Of a stretch of DNA of 64,000 bases, positions 8,375 through 17,305 are shown piece by piece. Source of the stretch: Mycobacterium paraseoulense (GTDB taxonomy: Bacteria; Actinomycetota; Actinomycetes; Mycobacteriales; Mycobacteriaceae). The stretch is taken from positions 5,146,001 through 5,210,000 of the forward strand of contig NZ_AP022619.1 of the NCBI RefSeq assembly GCF_010731655.1, in the 5' to 3' direction. Below the pieces are notes generated by a model that had not been told where the DNA came from, did not search any database, and saw nothing but the letters and a program-made list of their open reading frames with translations. The translations under genes and the position numbers were made by a program. The stretch's first letter is position 1; each line of letters opens with the position of its first letter.

Positions 8375-11017
8375 TCAGCGTTTCAGCCGGATGTGCCACC
8401 GGACGAAGCCGGTGTAGGCGACGGACAGGAACGCCAGCATCGCCATGTCGAACACGAAGATGTGTTTCGAGTGCTGCCAGATCGGGTCGTTGGTCGGGAT
8501 CTGTTTGACCTTCACCAGCGACGGAAAGTCGATCGACGAGGCGCCCGCGGCGTAGCCCCACCGTGCCGGTGTCAGCCATGCGAGCTCCTCGAGGCCGAAG
8601 CGCTGATACACCGGAATCATGCCGCTGGAGAACACCAGCTGCGACATGATCGACACGACGAGGAGCGGCATGATCTGTTCGTTGGACTGCGCCAGGGCCG
8701 ACAGCAGCAGGCCCAGCATCGCCGAGGCCACACAGGTCCCGGCGACGGTGACGAACAGCGAGAAGGTGGAGTTGCCGAAGAACGGCGGGTGTGCCGTCGG
8801 CGCGCCCTTGCCGAGCCGCACGATGATGGTGGCCACGGCCGCCTGGCCCGTCGCGAACACGCAGAACACCGCGATCTTGGCCAGCAGGTAGGCGGTGGTG
8901 GACAGGCCGACGGCCTGCTCGCGGCGGAAGATCGGGCGCTCGCCGATCAGGTCGCGGATGGTCAGCGCGGTGCCCATGAAGACGGCGCCGATGTTCAGCA
9001 GCACCATGATGTACTGCGGCTGGGTGGGCGCGGGGCCGAGCGGGTCGGCGGGGCCCAGCCCGGGGTGCGGGCCCTTCACCGTCAGCGACAACGCGCCGAT
9101 CAGGAAAGGCAGGACCGCCAGAAAGACCGTGTAGCCGCGGTCGGACACGACCAGGCGGACCTGGCGGCGGGCGATCGTGGACAACTGCCGCCAGAGGTCG
9201 GTCCTCGGTGGCTCGCCCAGGTCGGCGGGGCTTTGCGCGGACGGCGCCTGGGACTGCTGCTGATTGCGCTCCCGGAAGCGGCGATTGGCCTCGTCGGGGT
9301 CGGCACCCACCTTGGCGAAGATGTCGGCCCAGTTGCGGGTGCCCATGGCCGCCTCGACCTGGTCGGGCGGGCCGCAGAAGGCGGTCTTGCCGCCCGGTGC
9401 GACCAGCAGGATCTGGTCGCAGACGTCCAGGTACGACACCGAGTGGGTCACCACCATCACCACGCGGCCCGCGTCGGCGAGCTGGCGGAGCATCAGCATG
9501 ACCTGGCGGTCCAGCGCCGGGTCCAGGCCGGAGGTCGGCTCGTCGAGCAGCAGCAGCGACGGTTGGGTGAGCAGCTCGAGCGCCACCGAGGCGCGTTTGC
9601 GCTGGCCGCCCGAAAGCTTGTCGACCCGGGTTTCGGCGTGCTTGGTCATGTCGAGTTCTTCGAGGACCTGGGCGACGATCTGGGCCCGCTCGGCTTTGCT
9701 GGTGTCCGGGGGCAGCCGCAGCTCGGCGGCGTAGTTCAGGGCCTGGTTGACGGTCAGTTGCCGGTGCACGACGTCGTCCTGCGGCACCATCCCGATCCTG
9801 CTGCGCATCGACGCGTATTCGGCGTGGATGTCGTGGCCCTCGAACGTCACCGAGCCAGAGCTGGGGCTGGTGTAGCCCACCATCAGCCGCGACAGCGTGG
9901 TCTTGCCGGCGCCCGAACCGCCGATGATGGCCGTCAGCGTCCCGGGCCGGGCGCTCAGCGAGATGTGGTCGATCAGCTGCTTGCCGTCGATTTTGAAGCA
10001 GACCGAGTTCACCTCCAGCCCGCCGGTGCGCGTCGCGGCCTCGGTACGGCGCAGCAGCTCACCGCGGGTGAACACCAGGTCGACGTTGCCGATGGTGACC
10101 ACGTCACCCTCGGTGAGTACCGCGGACCCCACCCGCACGCCGTTGACGAAGGTGCCGTTGACGCTGTGGGCGTCGCGGATCTCGGTGCCCAGCGGCGTCT
10201 GGGTCAGGAACGCGTGATGGCGGGACGCCAGGACGTCCTGGATGACGACGTCGTTGTCGGTGGCACGGCCGATCGTCAGTGCGCCGGACGGCTTCTGCAG
10301 CGCCCCGGACCGAGAAGGCCTGAGCGCCTGGAACATCTTGGTCGCCAGGTTCGCCACCTCGGGCTGCTTGGCGGCTCTGCGCGACATCTCGGTCTGCGGC
10401 GACGCCAGGCCGGAGACCTTGGGCTGCGGAGGGAAGTTGGGCGGTGGTGGCGGTGGGGCCGGCGCGCGGCCGCCGCCGGCATACATCGGTTGAGGCGGCG
10501 GTGCGGGGCGCGGCCCCGGCGCGCCCGGGTGCGGCCTGCGCGGCGGCGACGCCCAGCTGGGCGGGCGGCCCGTCGGGCCGGGTGGCGGGCCGGGCGGGGC
10601 GGCGGCCGGAGGGCCCGCGGGCGCGGCGGACCACGCCATCCCGGACTGTTGGGCCGCCATCGGGATGCCCATCGACTCGGTTTGCGGTGGGCGCCCGGCC
10701 ATCCCCTGGTGCCGGCCGACCTCGAACGTGAGCTGCGGCCCGTCGGGGTTCCCGATGTTGAGACACTGCCCGTCGTGGATCTCGACCACCGGCACGCGCC
10801 GGCCGTTCACGAAAGTGCCGTTGAGCGAACCGTTGTCGATCGCCAGCCACCGGCCCTGGTCGAAGCGCAGCAGCAGGTGGGCGCGCGAGATCAGTGGGTG
10901 CGTGATGCGCATGTCGGCGCGCAGATCGCGCCCCACCACCACGTCGTGACCGGCGGCGAAGGTGCGTTCTGACCCGTCATGGCGAACCGTCAAGACGGGC
11001 TGGGCTGGTGCACTCAT
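8375..11017 (-). CDS. FHA-domain ABC exporter, Rv1747-like (upstream copy)
   Basis: An 880-residue paralogue of the next gene with the same order: FHA1, a very proline-rich linker (about 115-225), FHA2, ABC ATPase (Walker A Lys372, LSGGQRKR, LLLLDEPTSGLDP) and an ABC-2 membrane domain. FHA2 keeps the SRHHAF and VNGTFVNG core. The ATG at 11017 was chosen because homology with the downstream copy and with Rv1747 starts there; a further 15 codons are open upstream without similarity. It is the first gene of a two-gene operon. The linker threonines, such as the one in RPPQT, are candidate phosphorylation sites (inference). Confidence 0.9.
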   Translation of the reverse strand: MSAPAQPVLTVRHDGSERTFAAGHDVVVGRDLRADMRITHPLISRAHLLLRFDQGRWLAIDNGSLNGTFVNGRRVPVVEIHDGQCLNIGNPDGPQLTFEVGRHQGMAGRPPQTESMGIPMAAQQSGMAWSAAPAGPPAAAPPGPPPGPTGRPPSWASPPRRPHPGAPGPRPAPPPQPMYAGGGRAPAPPPPPPNFPPQPKVSGLASPQTEMSRRAAKQPEVANLATKMFQALRPSRSGALQKPSGALTIGRATDNDVVIQDVLASRHHAFLTQTPLGTEIRDAHSVNGTFVNGVRVGSAVLTEGDVVTIGNVDLVFTRGELLRRTEAATRTGGLEVNSVCFKIDGKQLIDHISLSARPGTLTAIIGGSGAGKTTLSRLMVGYTSPSSGSVTFEGHDIHAEYASMRSRIGMVPQDDVVHRQLTVNQALNYAAELRLPPDTSKAERAQIVAQVLEELDMTKHAETRVDKLSGGQRKRASVALELLTQPSLLLLDEPTSGLDPALDRQVMLMLRQLADAGRVVMVVTHSVSYLDVCDQILLVAPGGKTAFCGPPDQVEAAMGTRNWADIFAKVGADPDEANRRFRERNQQQSQAPSAQSPADLGEPPRTDLWRQLSTIARRQVRLVVSDRGYTVFLAVLPFLIGALSLTVKGPHPGLGPADPLGPAPTQPQYIMVLLNIGAVFMGTALTIRDLIGERPIFRREQAVGLSTTAYLLAKIAVFCVFATGQAAVATIIVRLGKGAPTAHPPFFGNSTFSLFVTVAGTCVASAMLGLLLSALAQSNEQIMPLLVVSIMSQLVFSSGMIPVYQRFGLEELAWLTPARWGYAAGASSIDFPSLVKVKQIPTNDPIWQHSKHIFVFDMAMLAFLSVAYTGFVRWHIRLKR

Positions 11018-11095
11018 CGGTCCAACTGTATCTCGTGAACCCAAGGCCACCCTGAGGCCCAAATGTGCGTCAGCGGTCCGGCTCTCGTGGGTGCG

Positions 11096-12313
11096 CTAGG
11101 TGCGATTGCCCGCCAAGACATCCGGGGCGCCCGTGACCACGCAGCGTGTCCGGGTGTAGATCGTGGGCATGCATTGGTTGCAGTGGGTGCATGCCGACCG
11201 CACGCTGTGTTGGGCGCCGTCGGCGGCGATCCGATTGATCAGGTCCGGCTCGGCCAGCAGCGCGCGGGCCATCGCGACGAAGTCGAATCCCTCGGCCATC
11301 GCCAGGTCCATCGTTTCCCGGTTGGTGATGCCGCCGAGCAGGATCAGCGGCATCGTCAGCTCCGCGCGGAACAGCTTGGCGTCGCGCAACAGATAGGCCT
11401 CGCGGTAGGGGTACTCGCGCAGGAACTTCTTGCCCGTCATGCGCATTCCCCAACTCAGCGGCGGTTTGAATGCACCGGCGAACTCCTTGAGCGGCGCGTC
11501 GCCGCGGAACAGATACATCGGGTTGACCAGCGAGCTGCCCGCGGTGAGTTCGATCGCGTCCAGGCCACCGTCGTCCTGCAGCCACTTCGCGGTGGTCAGC
11601 GATTCCTCGGTGCTGATGCCGCCGCGAACGCCGTCGGCCATGTTGAGCTTGGCGGTCACCGCGATCGGCGTGCCCTCCTTTTCCACCGCGCGGCGCACGG
11701 CCATGACGATGCCGCGGGCCACCTTCGCCCGGTTCTGAAGCGACCCGCCGAACTCGTCGTCGCGGCGGTTGATCAGCGGGGACAGGAACGAGCTCGCCAA
11801 GTAGTTGTGGCCCAAATGGATTTCGACCGCGTCGAAGCCGGCTTCGATGGCCAGGCGGGCCGCGTTGGCGTGCCCCTCGATGACGTCGTCGATGTCGTCA
11901 CGGGTCGCCTTCTTGGCGAATCGCATTCCGATGGGATTGAAGAACCGCACCGGCGCCAGGGCCTTGGCCTTGTTCGATTTGGCATTGGCGACCGGGCCCG
12001 CGTGGCCGATCTGTGCGCTGACGGCGGCGCCCTCGGCGTGGATCGCGTCGGTGAGCCGGCGGAACCCGGGCACCGCCTCGGGCCGCAGCCAGATCCCGTT
12101 GCCCTCGGTGCGGCCGCCGGGGGAGATGGCGCAGTAGGCGACGGTCGTCATGCCGACGCCGCCGGCGGCCGGCTGCCGGTGGTATTCGATCAGATCGTCG
12201 GTCACCAGGGTGTCGGGCGTGCGGGCCTCGAACGTGGCCGACTTGATGGTGCGGTTGCGCAGCGTGATCGGGCCGAGCTTGGCGGGGCTGAACACGTCCG
12301 GAGGGGTAGACAT
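11096..12313 (-). CDS. Old yellow enzyme-type NADH:flavin oxidoreductase (Rv3359-like)
   Basis: A 405-residue FMN-dependent TIM-barrel oxidoreductase. The N-terminal segment FSPAKLGPITLRNR is typical of the family. An HxGHxG-like region (AQIGHAGP), an EIHLGHNYLASSFLSPLINRR segment and a C-terminal cysteine-rich stretch (CTHCNQCMPTIYTRTRC) follow. The four cysteines resemble the [4Fe-4S]-binding or CxxC region of 2,4-dienoyl-CoA reductase-type members. Substrate is unknown; ene-reductase or dienoyl-CoA reductase chemistry is the family expectation. It ends 78 bp upstream of the exporter operon on the same strand. A tandem repeat separates its start from folD. Confidence 0.85.
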   Translation of the reverse strand: MSTPPDVFSPAKLGPITLRNRTIKSATFEARTPDTLVTDDLIEYHRQPAAGGVGMTTVAYCAISPGGRTEGNGIWLRPEAVPGFRRLTDAIHAEGAAVSAQIGHAGPVANAKSNKAKALAPVRFFNPIGMRFAKKATRDDIDDVIEGHANAARLAIEAGFDAVEIHLGHNYLASSFLSPLINRRDDEFGGSLQNRAKVARGIVMAVRRAVEKEGTPIAVTAKLNMADGVRGGISTEESLTTAKWLQDDGGLDAIELTAGSSLVNPMYLFRGDAPLKEFAGAFKPPLSWGMRMTGKKFLREYPYREAYLLRDAKLFRAELTMPLILLGGITNRETMDLAMAEGFDFVAMARALLAEPDLINRIAADGAQHSVRSACTHCNQCMPTIYTRTRCVVTGAPDVLAGNRT

Positions 12314-12327
12314 ATCGGGAGCTTAAT

Positions 12328-12439
12328 GGCGATCGCAAGCGCGGCGAAGCCGGGCTTGGCGGGTCGCCATCATCGGCCGTGACGGCGATCGCAAGCGCGG
12401 CGAAGCCGGGCGCGGCGGGTCGCCGTCGTCGACCGTGCC
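12328..12439. repeat. Two tandem 56-bp repeats between the ene-reductase gene and folD
   Basis: Two head-to-tail copies of a 56-bp unit occupy most of the 138-bp gap: 12328-12383 and 12384-12439. Both begin GGCGATCGCAAGCGCGGCG, and they differ at about six positions by eye. The gap holds the promoters of two divergent genes, so the repeat lies where it could affect expression. It looks like a dispersed mycobacterial intergenic repeat (MIRU/VNTR type), but I cannot assign it to a named family. Confidence 0.8.
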
Positions 12440-12451
12440 AGACTGTCAGGC

Positions 12452-13297
12452 GTGGGCGCAATCACACTGGACGGCAAGGCCACCCGTGACGAGATCTTCG
12501 TCGACCTCAAACAACGGGTGGCCGCCCTGACAGCGTCGGGCCGCACCCCGGGCCTGGGCACCATCCTGGTCGGTGATGATCCGGGGTCGCAGGCCTACGT
12601 CCGGGGCAAGCACGCGGACTGCGCCAAGGTCGGCATCACGTCGATTCGCCGCGACCTGCCCGCCGACATCAGCACCGCGGCCCTGCACGACACCATCGAC
12701 GAGCTGAACGCCAACCCGGACTGCACCGGGTACATCGTGCAGTTGCCGCTGCCCAAGCATCTGGACGAGAACGCGGCGCTGGAGCGGGTCGACCCGGACA
12801 AGGATGCCGACGGGCTGCACCCGACGAACCTGGGCCGGCTGGTGCTCAGCGTTCCCGCGCCGCTGCCGTGCACCGCACGTGGGATCGTGCACCTGCTGCG
12901 GCGCTACGACATCGAGATCGCGGGGGCGCACGTCGTCATCATCGGCCGCGGCGTGACGGTCGGTCGCCCGTTGGGGCTGCTGTTGACCCGCCGTTCCGAG
13001 AACGCCACGGTCACGTTGTGCCACACCGGAACTCGTGATCTGGCGGCCTACACCAGGCAGGCGGACATCGTCGTCGCCGCGGTCGGGGTGCCGCACATGC
13101 TGACCGCCGACATGGTGCGTCCCGGCGCCGCGGTCGTCGACGTGGGCGTCAGCCGAACCGACAACGGATTGGTGGGCGACGTGCACCCCGACGTGTGGGA
13201 GGTGGCCGGCCACGTGTCGCCGAATCCCGGCGGCGTGGGCCCATTGACCCGGGCGTTCCTGCTGAGCAACGTCGTCGAGCTCGCCGAGCGGGAATGA
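12452..13297 (+). CDS. folD: FolD bifunctional methylenetetrahydrofolate dehydrogenase/cyclohydrolase
   Basis: A 281-residue cytosolic enzyme converting 5,10-methylene-THF to 10-formyl-THF with NADP in one-carbon metabolism. The catalytic YVRGK motif is at residues 49-53 (Tyr49, Lys53). [11 protein letters not shown] segment is near 100, and the nucleotide-binding [11 protein letters not shown] loop is near 165. C-terminal VGDVHP and [13 protein letters not shown] are typical. Length is normal. It starts with GTG, and its stop overlaps the next gene as ATGA. Confidence 0.96.
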   Translation: MGAITLDGKATRDEIFVDLKQRVAALTASGRTPGLGTILVGDDPGSQAYVRGKHADCAKVGITSIRRDLPADISTAALHDTIDELNANPDCTGYIVQLPLPKHLDENAALERVDPDKDADGLHPTNLGRLVLSVPAPLPCTARGIVHLLRRYDIEIAGAHVVIIGRGVTVGRPLGLLLTRRSENATVTLCHTGTRDLAAYTRQADIVVAAVGVPHMLTADMVRPGAAVVDVGVSRTDNGLVGDVHPDVWEVAGHVSPNPGGVGPLTRAFLLSNVVELAERE

Positions 13298-13575
13298 GCG
13301 CGAGGTCCGTCGTCAGGGCCCAGTGGCCAATCCTGCTGGTGGGCTTGACCTTCGCCACGGCGCTTGTCCTGGTGGGGGCAAACTTCTGGCGCCGGGGCTC
13401 GCTGCTGATCGGCATCGGTGTCGGCCTGGCCGCGGCGCTGCGACTGGTGCTGCCCGACGAGCGGTCCGGTCTTCTGGTGGTGCGCAGCAAGGGAATTGAT
13501 TTCGTCACCACCGCGACGGTCGCGACGGCGATGGTCTACATTGCGTGGACCATCGACCCGCTGGGCACCGGCTAG
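13294..13575 (+). CDS. Small DUF3017 membrane protein (Rv3355c homologue)
   Basis: A 93-residue protein with three predicted hydrophobic segments: about residues 9-28, 33-47 and 70-86. Its position directly behind folD, with a 4-base ATGA overlap, is conserved with M. tuberculosis Rv3355c. DUF3017 proteins are small integral membrane proteins of unknown function. The start is fixed by the overlap. It converges on the next gene with only 21 bp between stops. Confidence 0.88.
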   Translation: MSARSVVRAQWPILLVGLTFATALVLVGANFWRRGSLLIGIGVGLAAALRLVLPDERSGLLVVRSKGIDFVTTATVATAMVYIAWTIDPLGTG

Positions 13576-13596
13576 AAACCCGGCGCCCGTCGAGAT

Positions 13597-14163
13597 CTAC
13601 CGTGGCAGGCCGGGGATCTGCCCCGCCACCCCGGGGATCTGGCCCGCCATCCCGGGGATCTGGCCCGCCATCCCGGGGATCTGGCCCGTCATCCCGGGGA
13701 TCTGGCCCGTCATCCCGGGGATCTGCCCGGCCATGCCGGGGATCTGCCCGGGCATCCCGGGCATTCCCGGCACTTGTGGCACCGAAAGATTGCCGTTGGC
13801 CAGGTTCGCCATCTGCTCGGGGCAGTAGGTCTGTATCGCGATGGTGGTGAACATGCGCGCCATCATCGGTGACATGCCCCTGCCGGAGACGCTCGAGGCG
13901 GCCGCGGCGAAGTTGCCGCCCGGCTGGGCGAGCATCGGGCAGATGGACTGGCCCACCGACATCGCGTTTCCGGGTTCGCCGAAGTCGATGCCCGCGTGGT
14001 TGAGCGCGTCGATGAAGTTGTCGTCGGGGTTGTCCGCCCCGGCGGGCGCGGCGAACGCCGACGCCGCGGTGAGCAGGGCGGCGGCCACGGCCAGCAGGCG
14101 AACGGTGAGGGGCTGGTTCCGAAACAGCCAGATCCAGTGATGCGTTCGCGCCGCTGCCCTCAT
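13597..14163 (-). CDS. Secreted DUF732 protein with a C-terminal GQIPGM heptad repeat
   Basis: A 188-residue exported protein. A long basic N-region and hydrophobic core (about residues 16-40) end in a cleavable AxA-type site near the GADN sequence. A DUF732 domain (about 45-120) follows, with two cysteines (ICPML and TYCPEQ) that could form a disulfide. The C-terminus is a seven-residue repeat, GQIPGM(A/T), repeated about seven times. The protein corresponds to M. tuberculosis Rv3354, which I recall as shorter and lacking such a tail. Function unknown; DUF732 proteins are common secreted mycobacterial proteins. Confidence 0.85.
   Translation of the reverse strand: MRAAARTHHWIWLFRNQPLTVRLLAVAAALLTAASAFAAPAGADNPDDNFIDALNHAGIDFGEPGNAMSVGQSICPMLAQPGGNFAAAASSVSGRGMSPMMARMFTTIAIQTYCPEQMANLANGNLSVPQVPGMPGMPGQIPGMAGQIPGMTGQIPGMTGQIPGMAGQIPGMAGQIPGVAGQIPGLPR
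13610..13756. repeat. Seven 21-bp coding tandem repeats
   Basis: A 21-bp unit beginning CCGGGGATCTG recurs at 13610, 13631, 13652, 13673, 13694, 13715 and 13736, then decays after 13757. On the minus strand each unit encodes one GQIPGM(A/T) heptad. Because the unit is a multiple of three, copy-number change would lengthen or shorten the secreted protein without breaking frame. The units are nearly identical, suggesting recent expansion. Confidence 0.95.
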
Positions 14164-14422
14164 GCAGCCTCCCCCTCGTTCGTGGAGTGCGCCGAGGGCA
14201 CTCGAGTCACGTTACGAACTCTGAGCCATCACAGTCACGTTTACGACACGGTGGGGTAAAGGTTCGCACAATAAGCGTTTTGCGGGGTCGCCGATCCCCG
14301 GACGTCGCTTAAAAGGCGCCACGCGCGGCGCCGGGCCGCCCGGCGGATCGAAGCCACACTGTGATCTGACACGGGCGCCGACATCGGGCTTTTGCGTGAG
14401 AAATGTTTGAGAATCTCCGCAC

Positions 14423-15883
14423 ATGACGACGAATCACAGCCGTCCGCCGGACCCCTGCTTGCAGCGGACCATCTCGCGCCAGGCCTTTCTTCGCGGCGCC
14501 GTCGGAATGTTGGCCACCGGCGCGGTTTTGGGCACCGCGCGGGCGGCCGCCGACCCCGCCGTCGGCTGGGGCGGGCTGGCGTCCTCCATCGGCGGCACCG
14601 TTGTGCTGCCCACCAACAGCGCTCAATTCGCCACCAGCAAAAAGGTTTTCAACTCGTTCTACGACAGCTCCAGTCCAGCCGCGGTAGTGACGGTTTCATC
14701 GCAGGCGGACGTGCAGAAGGCGGTCGCGTTCGCGACGGCCAACAACCTCAAGATCGCCCCGCGCGGGGGTGGGCATTCGTACGTCGGTGCGTCCAGCGCC
14801 AACGGCACGTTGGTGCTGGACCTGCGCGGGCTCCCGGGTGGTGCCAACTTCGATGGCAACAACGTCACCGTCACCCCGGCGACCACGCTCTACGCGATCC
14901 AGCAGGCGTTGACCGGTCGGGCGATACCGAGCGGCACCTGCCCGACGGTGGGCGTCGCGGGACTCGCGCTGGGCGGGGGGATAGGCCCCGACAGCCGCCA
15001 CGCCGGCCTGACCTGTGACGCGCTGCAGTCGGCGACGGTGGTGTTGCCCAGCGGCGACGTGGTGACCGCGTCCGCCAACGACAATCCGGATCTGTTCTGG
15101 GCGCTGCGTGGCGGGGGCGGAGGAAACTTCGGGGTGACGACGTCGATGACGTTCTCCACCTTCGCGACGACCGACAGCGACGTCGTGCGGCTCGACTTCC
15201 CGCCCGCGTCGGCCACGCAGGTGCTCGTCGGCTGGCAGTCCTGGCTCAGCGCGGCCGACCGAAACACCTGGGGCATCGTCGATCTCATGGTCGGCTCGGC
15301 GCCGAATTGCCACGTGCTGGCGACCTGCCCCGCGGGGGCGGGGTCTGGAGTGGTCGATGCGATCAAGTCCGCGGTCGGGGTGGCGCCCACCTCGGTTTCG
15401 AACAAGACGATGAGCCGGACCGACTTGATGATGTTCCTGGCCGGCGGTACTTCCACGCCGCCGGCGCGTTCGTTCGTCGCCGGGTCGGACGTCATCGGCC
15501 CGGTCGATTCCACCGCGGCGCGCGCCATTGCCACTGCGATCGGGCAGTGGCCCTCGGGCGCCGGGCAGGCATCGGTCCTCGTCGACCCGCTCGGTGGCGC
15601 CGTCGCGGACGTGGCATCGGGCGACACCGCGTTCCCCTGGCGCAATCAGTCCGCCGTCTTGCAGTGGTACGTCGAGCCGGCCGGCAACCAGGTCACCGCC
15701 GCAAACACCTGGCTGAGCTCGGCACACCAAGCGGTGCAACAGATTTCGGTCGGCGGATACGTCAACTATCTGGAGGCCGGCGGCGCGCCCGCGCGGTACT
15801 TCGGCTCGAATCTGTCGCGGCTGACGACGGTGCGGCAGAAGTACGACCCGAACCGGATCATGTTCTCCGGGTTGAACTTCTGA
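14423..15883 (+). CDS. Secreted FAD-linked oxidoreductase of the berberine-bridge type
   Basis: A 486-residue PCMH/BBE-fold oxidase. The N-terminus has an export signal (SRQAFLRGAVGMLATGAVL) that resembles a Tat signal but has RQ in place of RR. PRGGGHSY supplies a flavin-linking His118, and GTCPTVGVAGLALGGG supplies Cys173. Together they indicate bicovalent FAD as in berberine bridge and oligosaccharide oxidases. The C-terminal BBE domain ends with YFGSNLSRLTTVRQKYDPNRIMF. The substrate is probably a sugar or secondary metabolite, but this is inference. In M. tuberculosis the corresponding locus (Rv3353c-Rv3351c) is, as I recall, fragmentary, whereas here the gene is intact. Confidence 0.88.
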   Translation: MTTNHSRPPDPCLQRTISRQAFLRGAVGMLATGAVLGTARAAADPAVGWGGLASSIGGTVVLPTNSAQFATSKKVFNSFYDSSSPAAVVTVSSQADVQKAVAFATANNLKIAPRGGGHSYVGASSANGTLVLDLRGLPGGANFDGNNVTVTPATTLYAIQQALTGRAIPSGTCPTVGVAGLALGGGIGPDSRHAGLTCDALQSATVVLPSGDVVTASANDNPDLFWALRGGGGGNFGVTTSMTFSTFATTDSDVVRLDFPPASATQVLVGWQSWLSAADRNTWGIVDLMVGSAPNCHVLATCPAGAGSGVVDAIKSAVGVAPTSVSNKTMSRTDLMMFLAGGTSTPPARSFVAGSDVIGPVDSTAARAIATAIGQWPSGAGQASVLVDPLGGAVADVASGDTAFPWRNQSAVLQWYVEPAGNQVTAANTWLSSAHQAVQQISVGGYVNYLEAGGAPARYFGSNLSRLTTVRQKYDPNRIMFSGLNF

Positions 15884-16013
15884 GGTTTGCGTCCGTCGGA
15901 ACGTCCAGCGCGGGTCCTTTGGCCCACAAAGCGGGCCCGAAGGCCCTAGCGAACGTGGCGGCCTGGTGCGGAAACTTTGGGTATCACGGCTGCACACCCA
16001 AGGCAGGTCAGAC

Positions 16014-16466
16014 ATGTTCACGCAGGCACTCAAGCGCTGGGGCGGTGCCGTCGCTGTCGCGGCGGGTCTTTGCACCATGGGTACAACGGGAACGGCCGGC
16101 GCGGACTACGCCGGTGTCCCGGAGTGGTACTCCCAGGCCCAAGAGCATCTGGCCAACACGGCGAAGTACATGCAGGCGGTGGTCGATGCGATCGAAGCCA
16201 ACGACCTCGGCGCTCTGCGATCGGCGTGTTCGGCCGTCCACGACGAGCAAACGATCGGTCTGCAGGCCCACCTGCCCACGCCGGACCCCGCGCTGACCAA
16301 GGCGCTGCAGTCCGAGATCAACGACTTCCACACGGCGACGCACCTCTGCATGTCGCTGGGGCCGAACAGCACACTGGCCGATCTGGACCAAGCCGACTTG
16401 TTCACCCAGCGCGCGATCGACGACCTCAAGACGGTCAACGACATCCTCGTCGAAGACCTGGGCTGA
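16014..16466 (+). CDS. Small secreted protein, family not recognised
   Basis: A 150-residue protein. An N-terminal signal peptide (basic FTQALKRW, hydrophobic core, cleavage after TAGA near residue 30) precedes a mature part of about 120 residues that looks all-helical. Two cysteines (SACSAVHDE and HLCMSLG) could pair. ATG 16014 is chosen because AGGCAGG lies just upstream and the signal peptide begins there; the frame is open from 15966. I do not recognise the family. It stands alone between the oxidoreductase gene and the methyltransferase gene, on the oxidoreductase strand with 130 bp between. Confidence 0.75.
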   Translation: MFTQALKRWGGAVAVAAGLCTMGTTGTAGADYAGVPEWYSQAQEHLANTAKYMQAVVDAIEANDLGALRSACSAVHDEQTIGLQAHLPTPDPALTKALQSEINDFHTATHLCMSLGPNSTLADLDQADLFTQRAIDDLKTVNDILVEDLG

Positions 16467-16570
16467 GGCCTTTTCAGCCGGTGACCACGAGGTCCGTGGC
16501 GGCGTGCTCCCTCGTAGAACGGATCAGAGCGAGCGTCCGCCGGTGGTGGCGGCGACCAGCCTCAGCCCGA

Positions 16571-17305
16571 TCACCCGGCGAGGGTCGCCCTGATGCACAC
16601 GGTCACATAGGGCAGCGCCAGCCCGGTCGAATTCGCCAGCGCCGGATGGGTGGCCAGCAGTTCACGCACCTGGTCCAGGGTCCTGGTGCGAACCTCGGTG
16701 GGTGAGGTGATGCAGTAGCTGCGCGACGCGACGAGGTCGATCAGGGCCTGCGGCGTAAGGTAATTGGTCCACTCGACCTGGTGGCGCTCCGGCTGGGTGA
16801 ACGCATCGGACAGCGCGACGTCGAAGCGGTCCCGGTCACCGTCGGAGCCGATGATCTCGCCCAGCTCCCGCACCCAGCCCAGCCGCTCGTCGCGGGTGTT
16901 CCACACCAGGCCCAGTCGCCCGCCCGGCCGCAGCACGCGCGCCACCTCGGGAATGGCGCGCTCGGGATCCACCCAATGCCAGGCCTGGGCGACCAGGACG
17001 ACGTCGACGCTGTTGTCCGGCAACGGAATGCCCTCCGCCGTGCCCAGCAGTGCCCGGGTCTCCGGCAAAGAGGTGCGCAAGACCTCCAGCATGTCGGGAA
17101 TCGGGTCGACGGCCACCACATCCAGCCCGCGTTCCACCAGCCGGGTGGTGAGCTTGCCGGTGCCCGCACCCAGGTCCAACACCTGCCGCGCGCCGCGCGG
17201 CAACAGCCAGTCGATGGCCTCCGGTGGGTAGGAGGGACGTCCCCGCTCATAGGCCGCCGCCGCCGAACCGAACGACAGGGAGCGGTCGTGGCGAGAACGG
17301 GTCAC
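16571..17305 (-). CDS. SAM-dependent class I methyltransferase (Rv3342-like)
   Basis: A 244-residue methyltransferase. Motif [13 protein letters not shown] near residue 46, an acidic [11 protein letters not shown] motif, and a [32 protein letters not shown] segment typify the UbiE/type-11 group. The GTG start at 17305 overlaps the metX stop by 4 bases (GTGA) and gives the length of Rv3342. As the third gene of a SAM-riboswitch-controlled operon, its cofactor use fits the regulation. Its substrate is unknown. Confidence 0.9.
   Translation of the reverse strand: MTRSRHDRSLSFGSAAAAYERGRPSYPPEAIDWLLPRGARQVLDLGAGTGKLTTRLVERGLDVVAVDPIPDMLEVLRTSLPETRALLGTAEGIPLPDNSVDVVLVAQAWHWVDPERAIPEVARVLRPGGRLGLVWNTRDERLGWVRELGEIIGSDGDRDRFDVALSDAFTQPERHQVEWTNYLTPQALIDLVASRSYCITSPTEVRTRTLDQVRELLATHPALANSTGLALPYVTVCIRATLAG

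Noticed and set aside
5707..10972. Long plus-strand open frames opposite the two exporter genes
   Set aside because: Low-complexity Gln/Arg/Gly composition without motifs, while the minus strand carries complete FHA-ABC proteins.
13600..13760. CRISPR-like array impression from the 21-bp repeats
   Set aside because: Units are contiguous with no unique spacers and lie within a coding frame, so it is a coding tandem repeat.
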